Assembly: GCF_001509475.1 (NCBI RefSeq)
Contig: NZ_LLZG01000086.1
Location: forward strand, 1 to 11,819
Length of the DNA stretch: 11,819 nt
From: Streptomyces regalis
GTDB taxonomy: Bacteria; Actinomycetota; Actinomycetes; Streptomycetales; Streptomycetaceae
Direction of reading: 5' to 3'
Both the position numbers and the translations under genes were made by a program. The notes beneath the pieces are model-generated. The model saw nothing but the letters and a program-made list of their open reading frames with translations, did not search any database and had not been told where the DNA came from. This document shows, in pieces, positions 1 through 5,342 of this stretch; the stretch's first letter is position 1, and each line of letters opens with the position of its first letter.

Positions 1-1
1 C

Positions 2-589
2 TCGATCGTCGGGCAGGACCGCTCGGACTCCACCCATGTCGTCGAGATCGTGGAGTTCCCGTCCTACGAAGAGGCCATGAAGAACTCCAACCTCCCCGAG
101 ACCAACCGCATCTTCGAGGAACTGGTCGCCGCCTGCGACGAGACGCCTTCCTTTACGGACCTCGACGTCGTACGGGACGAACAGCTCAACAAGATGATCG
201 TCCGCCGCTTCTTCGGCGAGGTCATCAACGCCAAGAACCTCGACCTGGCCGACGAGCTGTGCACCGGCGATTACCGGGAGCACGACCCCGCCCTGTCCTC
301 CTACGACGTGGATCTCGCCCAGGCCAAGCGGGAGAACGGCGAGATCCTTAACGCCTTCGACTTCCGGCTCACGCTGGAGAGCATGATCGCTGAGGGCGAC
401 CTGGTGACCTGCCGGATCACCTTCCAGGGCCAACACACCGGCACCTACCAGGGGATGGAGCCCACCAACCGGGACGTCACAGGAACCGGGCACGCCACGT
501 TCCGCTGCCAGGGCGGCAAGATCGCCGAGAGCTGGTGGAACTGGGACGAACTCGGCTTGCTGCGGCAACTGGGGGCCGTGGAGGTCTGA
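2..589 (+). CDS. SnoaL-like / ester cyclase family protein, 5' end missing
   Basis: The reading frame is open from base 2, so the gene starts before the window; 195 residues and the TGA stop are visible. The last ~135 residues resemble SnoaL-type polyketide cyclases and the broader NTF2-like ester cyclase group: an N-terminal helix (MIVRRFFGEVINAKNLDLAD), a Y-x-x-HDP strand, a GTYQGM segment, and a closing strand with KIAESWWNWDELGLLRQLG. The first ~55 visible residues (HVVEIVEFPSYEEAM, then LPETNRIFEELVAACDE) look like the end of a ferredoxin-like ABM or dimeric alpha-beta barrel half, so this may be a two-domain protein. A GTG or ATG inside the visible part could be a start, but the continuous homology-like sequence before it argues against that. 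The substrate is unknown, and many members have no proven enzyme activity. Family assignment is fairly sure, function is not. Confidence 0.8.
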   Translation, partial: SIVGQDRSDSTHVVEIVEFPSYEEAMKNSNLPETNRIFEELVAACDETPSFTDLDVVRDEQLNKMIVRRFFGEVINAKNLDLADELCTGDYREHDPALSSYDVDLAQAKRENGEILNAFDFRLTLESMIAEGDLVTCRITFQGQHTGTYQGMEPTNRDVTGTGHATFRCQGGKIAESWWNWDELGLLRQLGAVEV

Positions 590-610
590 CGAAGACCAGG
601 ATCGGTCGTC

Positions 611-683
611 ACCGTCTGCTCACTGACGCTGTGCGCGCGGCAGTGAGCAGTGAGCAGTGAGCAGTGAGCAGTGAGCAGACGGT
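611..683. repeat. Inverted repeat with 15-bp arms enclosing a heptamer array
   Basis: ACCGTCTGCTCACTG (611-625) is the exact reverse complement of CAGTGAGCAGACGGT (669-683). The right arm contains one unit of the neighbouring heptamer array, so most of the left arm can also pair with several internal copies in shifted register. It lies 22 bp after the stop of the SnoaL-like gene and could act as its terminator, though a 43-nt loop is long for an intrinsic terminator. A repetitive recombination scar is the alternative. Confidence 0.6.
640..679. repeat. Tandem heptamer array, GCAGTGA x5 plus a partial copy
   Basis: Five perfect head-to-tail copies of GCAGTGA occupy 640-674, followed by the partial unit GCAGA. 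The array is intergenic. The 7-bp period would shift frame if translated, and no gene is supported across it. It may be a replication-slippage tract, or binding sites for an unknown protein; seven bases is short for one helical turn. No function is assigned. Confidence 0.85.
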
Positions 684-703
684 ATGCGACTCCTTAACGT
701 GCG

Positions 704-732
704 CGAGAGCCCCGGGTAAGCCGGGGCTCTCG
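704..732 (-). terminator. Strong GC hairpin, probable terminator
   Basis: Bases 704-715 and 721-732 are perfectly complementary (CGAGAGCCCCGG / CCGGGGCTCTCG) around a 5-nt loop. The hairpin lies 12 bp beyond the stop of the minus-strand CBS-domain remnant, the expected place for its terminator. It also follows the plus-strand SnoaL-like gene, so it may work in both directions. There is no U-tract, which is common for terminators in high-GC actinobacteria. Confidence 0.7.
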
Positions 733-744
733 ACTGCGGGGCGG

Positions 745-1209
745 TTATACCGCCTGCGGTTGCAGGTTGCGGGCCAGCAGCTCGTCCAAGCTCTCCATGC
801 CGGTGAGGCGGCCCGAGCTGTCGCGGACCACGGCGAGCGAGGCGCGGCGCCGACGCAGCAGGCCGATGGCGTCGGCGACCGTGGCGTCCTCGGTCAGTTC
901 GGGCACCGGGCGGACCAGGGAGCGGGCGCTGGTGGTCCGTCGCTGGGCGCGGACCACCAGGGCGTCACGGGTGTGGACCGAGCCGAGGACGGTGCTGTGC
1001 TCGCAGGCCAGGAGCCGTGTGCGGCCGCTGTCGGCACCCAGTCACAGGATCTCGTCAGCATCTGCGCCGCCGTCGACCGAGGTGATCTCGGCGGCCGGGA
1101 GCCGCAGTACCCGTACCAGGGTCTCAGGCTCGGCCAGTGAACGCCTCAGCAGTTCCGAGTCCGTCTCGCTGATCAGGCCGATCCGCTGGGACCGCGCCGC
1201 GAGGGGGGT
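745..1209 (-). pseudogene. C-terminal remnant of a CBS-domain hemolysin/CorC-type membrane protein
   Basis: Read on the minus strand, one frame from about 1209 to the stop at 745 gives a continuous paired-CBS-like sequence. It runs through RIGLISETDSELLRRSL, LPAAEIT, GADSGRTRLL, VLGSVHTRDAL, the start of the second CBS repeat RPVPELTEDATVADAI, and ASLAVVRDSSGRLTG to SLDELLA. The frame is interrupted by TGA at 1044-1042, between DADEIL and LGADSGRTRLL, where intact relatives would have an amino acid; a CGA-to-TGA or TGG-to-TGA change is enough. A further in-frame stop (TAG) lies just upstream near 1215, and the transmembrane DUF21 domain expected before the CBS pair is absent. A 70-residue ORF (745-957) after the TGA could still be translated but holds only the second CBS half. 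It is therefore a truncated, nonsense-mutated gene, close to the hairpin at 704-732. The family call is from motif recognition, not a search. Confidence 0.75.
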
Positions 1210-1580
1210 GAGCTACTCGCGGTGTGGACCGAGGGCAGGCTCCGGACATGTCGGTGCGTGACGCCCGGATCCGCCCAGCCGGCCGGTTCACCGGATCAAG
1301 GTTCCTGCCGACGGGGAGTCCGTTACCACCACCTCCGTCGGGACCACCCTGGCCCTATGCAACTACACCTTCTCCGTACGGGCCCGCCGCTGGTCGGGCG
1401 CTGATCATGTCTCGCGGGTCGGGACGGTCTGACGGCGACTCAGCATGCGCCACCGGAGGTGTAGTTGTCCAAGCGCATCCAAATCGCCATCCGTCTGAGC
1501 ACACCAAGAGACTGCTGGCCGGCGCCCCACTGTGGTTGCCTGAGCGCTTCCGCTGCGAGATCGCCAGCCCCGGCGCGCCT
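1210..1580. other. Intergenic stretch with no recognisable gene
   Basis: Six-frame reading gives only short or proline-rich low-complexity frames. One plus-frame segment (about 1293-1430, containing VPADGESVTTTSVGTTLALC) reads more like protein than its surroundings, but it has no start or recognised family and ends at TGA, so it may be a gene relic. An 11-bp inverted repeat joins 1360-1370 (CAACTACACCT) and 1458-1468; its role is unknown. The CBS-domain remnant has lost its 5' part in this interval. Confidence 0.5.
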
Positions 1581-1618
1581 ATGGGATATTTTGCGACTTT
1601 TTCATATTACTGTCCCAT
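1581..1618. promoter_or_regulatory. AT-rich leader with imperfect palindrome upstream of the secreted-protein gene
   Basis: This is a conspicuous AT-rich island in GC-rich DNA, 58 bp before the ATG at 1676. ATGGGATA (1581-1588) and TGTCCCAT (1611-1618) form an inverted repeat with one mismatch, separated by 22 bp containing TTGCGA, a T-run and CATATTAC. The position and composition suit a promoter with an operator, but no -35/-10 pair with standard spacing is clear, so the sigma factor and start site are not assigned. Confidence 0.4.
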
Positions 1619-1675
1619 GACTGTACGAAGTCGATCTCTCGCTGATCGCACCCACCTCACTCCATCGGAGATGAC

Positions 1676-1978
1676 ATGCACAAGCTTCGGAAGGCTGCCG
1701 TCCTGGTTGTAACTCTCGGCAGCGTCGGGCTCCTGGGCGTCGGCACCGCCGCTGCCGACCAGGGCGGTCACGGCGGCAAGGACGGCGGCAAGTTCAGCGC
1801 CCTGCAGAGCTCCTCCTGCAAGTCGCACGACCTGAACATCGACATCCTCGGCCAGGTCGGCATCCTCAACGGCCTGCTGGGCAACGCGCTCAACGGTGAG
1901 GGCAACGCCGGCGGGCAGGACAAGCACATCGGCTCGACCATGGGCTGCAACAACAGCGTCGGCGGCCACGGCCACTAG
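1676..1978 (+). CDS. Small secreted two-cysteine protein, unknown function
   Basis: A 100-residue protein starts at ATG 1676, preceded by GGAG at 1667-1670 (5-nt spacing). It has a classic Sec signal peptide: basic MHKLRK, a hydrophobic core to about residue 23, and a likely signal peptidase I site after AAA at 25-27. The mature ~73 residues start with a Gly/His/Lys-rich stretch (DQGGHGGKDGGK). Then comes a segment with Cys48, the hydrophobic alternating run LNIDILGQVGILNGLLGNAL (53-72), an Asn/Gly-rich linker, Cys91 and a GGHGH tail. The two cysteines probably form one disulfide outside the cell. Size, paired cysteines and Gly/Asn-rich beta-prone sequence recall chaplins and rodlins, but the chaplin signature is not present, so I do not assign it to them. 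The His-rich ends could bind metal; that is speculation. It stands alone, with an AT-rich leader before it and a good hairpin after it. Confidence 0.8.
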   Translation: MHKLRKAAVLVVTLGSVGLLGVGTAAADQGGHGGKDGGKFSALQSSSCKSHDLNIDILGQVGILNGLLGNALNGEGNAGGQDKHIGSTMGCNNSVGGHGH

Positions 1979-2301
1979 GTGTATTGATCACGAGCGTTGT
2001 TGAGGACGGGTGGGCCGCTCGGGACAGTCACGGGCGGCCTACCGATGAGTGAGGCCGGGGGCGCCATTGCCGACACCTCAGCGCGACCTCGCCCAGGCCG
2101 GCTCCCAGGAGCCACGGACGCGCCAGTAGTCCGGGGACGGCTCGCGCCACCTGTCGGCCTACTGCATCCCGCCGCTGAAGCAGGCTGGGTCGTGTTCACC
2201 GCGTTGGGCTGATCGGCCGCCTGCCAAGCGCGCGGGTCCCTTGTGGTGTCCCCGGCGCGCACCGCCGTGGCCCAAGTCTGGACGTGACGCTTCAGGCTCA
2301 C
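1975..2301 (-). CDS. Doubtful small ORF, unknown
   Basis: A 108-codon minus-strand frame begins with GTG at 2301-2299, preceded by a good AGGGGG ribosome-binding sequence 4-5 nt upstream. The first ~33 codons (starting MSLKRHVQTWATAVRAGDTT) have the expected high third-position GC. After that, codon use drops and the sequence becomes Pro/Arg/Gly-rich and low in structure, as in a shadow frame. Its end overlaps the convergent secreted-protein gene by 4 bp and runs through that gene's likely terminator. It may be a short real gene or a fragment whose frame has drifted; no family is recognised. Confidence 0.2.
   Translation of the reverse strand: MSLKRHVQTWATAVRAGDTTRDPRAWQAADQPNAVNTTQPASAAGCSRPTGGASRPRTTGASVAPGSRPGRGRAEVSAMAPPASLIGRPPVTVPSGPPVLNNARDQYT
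2009..2043 (+). terminator. Stem-loop terminator after the secreted-protein gene
   Basis: Bases 2009-2018 (GGTGGGCCGC) pair with 2034-2043 (GCGGCCTACC) over 10 bp, including one G-U pair, with a 15-nt loop. It lies 30 bp past the stop at 1978, where a terminator is expected. There is no U-tract. Confidence 0.5.
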
Positions 2302-2478
2302 ATCGCCCCCTCTGCGTGCGCAGTCCTCCGTGGGGGGGGTAGCAGGGATCATGCACCCGATCCGGGCGCAGGGGAAGGGGCGTGCACGGCAGATCGCACG
2401 GGTCGGCCCGGGACGCCAGGGCGACCCGGGCCGTTCGCGCCAACGCACCAGCCAGACCGTTGGGTTGGAAAGGGCTAG
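2302..2478. other. Intergenic, nothing recognised
   Basis: If the doubtful ORF at 1975-2301 is not real, the empty stretch extends from 2044 to 2478. It contains a run of eight G near 2331-2338 but no supported gene, RNA or clear operator. Confidence 0.5.
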
Positions 2479-2504
2479 CTGACTGGCGTCGGGCTGCCGG
2501 TCAG
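2479..2504 (-). terminator. Stem-loop overlapping the stop of the double-glycine peptide gene
   Basis: CTGACTGGC (2479-2487) pairs with GCCGGTCAG (2496-2504) in a 9-bp stem with one G-U pair and an 8-nt loop. On the minus strand the stem begins at the TGA stop (2503-2501) and is followed shortly by CCCTTT. This suits an intrinsic terminator for the 2501-2704 gene. Confidence 0.5.
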
Positions 2505-2704
2505 AGGGAGGCGTTGACGCTGACGTGGTTGTACTGCCCGGCGGTGCTCAGGAGCTCGGTCTTGACGGCATCGACCTGGGCCAGGACGTCCGAGCCGCTG
2601 ACCGCCGTGGGGCCGGCGACGACGTGGGCGTGGAGGCCGCCGGAGACGTTGTCGAGCGCGGCGTCGGAGATCTCGACGGTGTCAACCTGGGGAGCGGAGT
2701 TCAT
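2501..2704 (-). CDS. Double-glycine leader peptide ('type A2 lantipeptide'-like), no cysteine
   Basis: The longest frame starts at 2863, but the likely start is ATG at 2704 with AAGGGAAG about 8 nt upstream, giving 67 residues. Residues 1-23 form a leader ending in ISDAALDNVSGG. The pattern of acidic/hydrophobic L-D/E-x-V-S-G-G is the cleavage signal read by C39-peptidase ABC exporters and is shared by class II lanthipeptide and bacteriocin leaders. The 44-residue core (LHAHVVAGPTAVSGSDVL, then AQVDAVKTELLSTAGQYNHVSVNASL in two parts) has Ser/Thr and three His but no Cys, so it cannot form lanthionine rings. No LanM, protease-transporter or other modification gene lies in the window, so it is an orphan here. 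Such peptides are often annotated as 'type A2 lantipeptide' in Streptomyces from the leader alone. Product, maturation and role are unknown. Confidence 0.75.
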   Translation of the reverse strand: MNSAPQVDTVEISDAALDNVSGGLHAHVVAGPTAVSGSDVLAQVDAVKTELLSTAGQYNHVSVNASL

Positions 2705-3482
2705 GAGGAGACTTCCCTTCGTATGGATGATCCACAAGGGGGGTGGCCCCGCTGGGGGGACAGATCGCGGGCCTCGACCGCAGGCGTGCGCCACCCGTAT
2801 TCCGGGACCTTCGCGCGTCCTGCGGCGCAGAGGATCAAAGCACGCAGCACGCCGGGCATCCAATCAACCGGCGCGCACACCCGAGAAATTGAAAGGGCAG
2901 GCTACGCATACGTGCAGGCGCCCACACGACTTAAGGGCAGCTTCTCTACATGCCGCGCGGCACCAGGCAGCGACTCGCATTGCCTTCACGATTCCGAACG
3001 GGACACTCCGCACCAACGGAACATCATCGGCAGACTCTTGTGCGGATCCGTCGCATACCGTGCCGCGGTTACGCATTCGATGTGCAGATTCACTGAAGCC
3101 GGACTACCAGCCCCACCTGGGGCACCGACCATTGTCGGTCGCTTGCGGTCGTCTGTTCTGTCGGCGGCTGAACGGCGTTCGGCCGTCATCGAGAGGCGGA
3201 ACCGTGGTCGTGCAGAGAGGAGGCTGGCAAAGATCGGACCGCAGGCGTAGGCCGGCCTGGTCAGCGACGCGCGGTGTCGGCGCGCGGTGATGGTGCCGAA
3301 CGCGCTCCTGGGCGGTGCCCCCTCCCCAGGTCGCCCCCCCCGGACGGCGGGTTCGGCTACTGACTCACGCCGTTCACCGAGTCCAGCCGCTATCGGCCGA
3401 GCGGGGACAGGATATCCGGCGCTCAGCCTTCAGGTTCCGGACCTGAGCCGACGTGAGCGCCTTCCTCGTCGTGGCGAAGACC
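2705..3482. other. Long intergenic region with no supported gene
   Basis: Open frames on both strands here lack ribosome-binding sites, recognisable motifs and actinobacterial codon bias. The part from about 2870 to 3110 is noticeably less GC-rich than the rest, as is usual for regulatory or acquired DNA. The promoter of the double-glycine peptide gene should lie in the first ~150 bp, but I cannot identify its -35/-10 elements with confidence. Confidence 0.5.
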
Positions 3483-3509
3483 AACCGTGATCAAGACGGC
3501 ATGACGGTT
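3483..3509 (-). terminator. Possible weak terminator after the small membrane protein
   Basis: AACCGT (3483-3488) and ACGGTT (3504-3509) form a 6-bp stem with a 15-nt loop, 12 bp beyond the stop at 3522 on the minus strand. The stem is short, so this is tentative. Confidence 0.25.
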
Positions 3510-3521
3510 CTCCGCACGCCC

Positions 3522-3728
3522 TTAATCGATGATTTGGTTGAAGAACAGGACGGCCATGGCGCTGGCGCCGCTGCCGACGCTGACCGCGAGGGGCCAGACG
3601 TTTCCGGCCAGTGCCGCCAGGACGGCGGCACCGATGCCGACCAGCGCGGCCAGCAGAAAGACCGTGGCGGCGCGTTGGCTGAGCAGCGGGCCGTTCTCGT
3701 CCCGCTGCGGGCGGTTCTCCCGTGTCAC
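3522..3728 (-). CDS. Small two-helix membrane protein, unknown function
   Basis: A 68-residue protein starts at GTG 3728 with an excellent ribosome-binding sequence (AAGGAG, 7-nt spacing). The first 20 residues are polar and charged (MTRENRPQRDENGPLLSQRA). Two hydrophobic segments follow, about 22-41 (TVFLLAALVGIGAAVLAALA) and 45-63 (WPLAVSVGSGASAMAVLFF), with a short polar tail NQIID. It starts 24 nt after the decarboxylase stop on the same strand and is probably co-transcribed with it. Two-helix proteins of this size can be transport or enzyme accessory subunits, but nothing here shows which. The family is not recognised. Confidence 0.65.
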   Translation of the reverse strand: MTRENRPQRDENGPLLSQRAATVFLLAALVGIGAAVLAALAGNVWPLAVSVGSGASAMAVLFFNQIID

Positions 3729-3752
3729 CCGGGTGCTCCTTGCGAGGGACTG

Positions 3753-5096
3753 TCACGGGCGCACGAGGCCGTCGCGCGGGGAGGCGGGCGCGGTCCGGCC
3801 GTCCGGCGTCGGCGGCTCGTACGGGTCCTGTGCGGGACGGACGAGTTCGAAGCGGATCTGGCCGTCCCCCCTGCCGCGGACCGCGTATACGGCCGGTTCG
3901 GGCAGGCTGTTGTAGTGGAACGGCGTGGAGAAGTAGTACGCGCCGGTGTCCGGGAGGACGACGATGTCGCCGGGTTCCAGCAGCGGCAGAGCACGGTCGC
4001 GCGCCAGCAGGTCACCGGCGAAGCAGGCCGGGCCGGCGATGTCCTGCCGGACGGGGCGGTCGTGTTTCGCTCCGCCACGCGGGTCGTGTGCGGTGATCCG
4101 CAGTGGCCAGGCGTCGGGGTGGAACACGGTGCGCGTGGCGACCTGCACGCCGGCGTGGGTGATGGCGATGGGACGTCCGCCCACGCTCTTGGTGTATTCG
4201 ACGTACGCGGCGGTGAAGCCGTTCTTGGCCAGGATCGAGCGGCCGAACTCGGTGATGATCTCGTACCCGCCGGAGAAGAGTGCGGGCGCGTGCTCGCGCA
4301 GGTGGTCCACGTACGTGTCGTAGCTGGGGCTGACCTCGTCACTGGCGAAATTGACGGGTAGTCCGCCACCGATGTCGATGCCGACCACCTGGCGTCGCCC
4401 GAGGTGGCGGTTGACTTCCTCGGCGAATTCCACGGCCTGTGCCACTCCCTGGGCCATCAGGTCCAGCGGGCAGCCCTGTGATCCCGCATGCGTGTGCACC
4501 CAGGTCAGCCAGGGATGGTCCTCGAAGGCACGCAGCAGCCACTCGCGGCTGCCCGGATCCGCCAGCGGAACGCCGAACTTCGAGGTCTGCGTGGCCGTGC
4601 TCATCGCGGCGATCGTCCCGCCGCCCACCTGGGAGTTGACGCGCACGCCGACCCGCGAGCGGGGCGGGCGTCCGGCGAGGATCTCGTCGATCCGGGACAG
4701 TTCCTGGAAGTTGTCCACGTTGATCGTGACACCCAGGCCGAGGGCCCGTTCCAGTTCCGCGCGGGTCTTGGCCGGTGAGTCGAACACGATACGGTCCGGC
4801 GGGAAGCCCGCCGCCAGGGCCCGGTCCAGCTCGCCTCCGGTGGCCACTTCACAGCCCATGCCGTGCCGCCGCAGCTCTGCCAGCACGGGCACGAGGCTGT
4901 TCGCCTTCGCCGCGAAGGCGTGGAGGACGCAGAGCGATCCGGGGAAGGCCCGGTGCAGGGCATCGACCGTCTCTGCGACGCCTTCGAGGTCGACGAAACC
5001 GGCCAGCGCGGACCGCTCGGGGTCAAGGAGTCCCTGCCGCACGGCCGCTCGCAGGATGTGCTGACGTCGTTCGGCGGCTTCGGTGAGGTCGGTCAT
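3753..5096 (-). CDS. Group III PLP-dependent decarboxylase (diaminopimelate/ornithine decarboxylase-like)
   Basis: The start chosen is ATG 5096, preceded by AGGGGG about 5 nt upstream; the frame stays open further back, but that part looks random. The 447-residue product has the alanine-racemase-like barrel of LysA-type enzymes: PLP lysine K64 in HAFAAKAN, SKFG (172-175), the HxHAGSQ loop (201-207), the glycine-rich phosphate loop DIGGGLP (241-247), and TEFGR (282-286) in place of the usual EPGR. The C-terminal barrel carries the catalytic-cysteine motif GPACFAGD (Cys358), DTGAYYF (383-389) and HYNSLPEPAVY (394-404). All key catalytic positions appear intact. The substrate is open: the long N-terminal lead-in and altered EFGR differ from housekeeping meso-diaminopimelate decarboxylases, so a specialised amino-acid or siderophore-type substrate is as likely. 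It lies between a PucR regulator and a small membrane protein, all on the minus strand, with a 244-bp gap to the PucR gene. Confidence 0.85.
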   Translation of the reverse strand: MTDLTEAAERRQHILRAAVRQGLLDPERSALAGFVDLEGVAETVDALHRAFPGSLCVLHAFAAKANSLVPVLAELRRHGMGCEVATGGELDRALAAGFPPDRIVFDSPAKTRAELERALGLGVTINVDNFQELSRIDEILAGRPPRSRVGVRVNSQVGGGTIAAMSTATQTSKFGVPLADPGSREWLLRAFEDHPWLTWVHTHAGSQGCPLDLMAQGVAQAVEFAEEVNRHLGRRQVVGIDIGGGLPVNFASDEVSPSYDTYVDHLREHAPALFSGGYEIITEFGRSILAKNGFTAAYVEYTKSVGGRPIAITHAGVQVATRTVFHPDAWPLRITAHDPRGGAKHDRPVRQDIAGPACFAGDLLARDRALPLLEPGDIVVLPDTGAYYFSTPFHYNSLPEPAVYAVRGRGDGQIRFELVRPAQDPYEPPTPDGRTAPASPRDGLVRP

Positions 5097-5326
5097 GGTG
5101 CCCCCTTGGTATCGGTGTGCCGAGCGCCCGGTGAGTCCGGGCGGACTCCAAGGCTGCCCGCCACCGCCGGACGGGGTCTTCGTGGAACGGGCAGAAGATG
5201 CCCGCGGGGACCGTGGGCAGGGCAACGCCCCCGGCGGCGCTCTCCGGCCGTTGTGCGCGGCGACGAAGACCACGCCGTCGGATGGTGCCGCCGGCCAAGG
5301 AACCGCGATCGTGGCAGCACAAGCCC

Positions 5327-5342
5327 GACCGCCCCCGCGGTC
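5327..5342 (-). terminator. Short hairpin at the end of the PucR-family gene
   Basis: GACCGC (5327-5332) and GCGGTC (5337-5342) form a 6-bp stem with a 4-nt loop touching the stop codon of the regulator. A second 6-bp hairpin (5188-5193 / 5199-5204) lies in the gap before the decarboxylase. Either could attenuate or end transcription between the two genes; both are short, so this is tentative. No gene is supported in 5097-5340. Confidence 0.3.

Noticed and set aside
611..683. CRISPR-like array
   Set aside because: The repeats are 7 bp with no spacers, so this is a simple tandem repeat.
664..1261. Plus-strand ORFs of 158 and 164 codons
   Set aside because: They lie antisense to the CBS-domain remnant, whose minus-strand frame has recognisable motifs; the plus frames are arginine/serine-rich shadows.
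1360..1468. 11-bp inverted repeat as insertion-sequence ends
   Set aside because: Only ~87 bp lie between the arms with no transposase, and there are no target duplications; kept only as a note.
2382..3290. Long plus-strand ORFs (302 and 241 codons) over the double-glycine peptide gene and the empty region
   Set aside because: No ribosome-binding site or motif, and they run antisense to a gene with a clear leader signature; long open frames are expected by chance at this GC content.
3453..4361. 302-codon plus-strand ORF
   Set aside because: Antisense to the membrane protein and decarboxylase genes, with glycine/arginine/valine-rich shadow composition.
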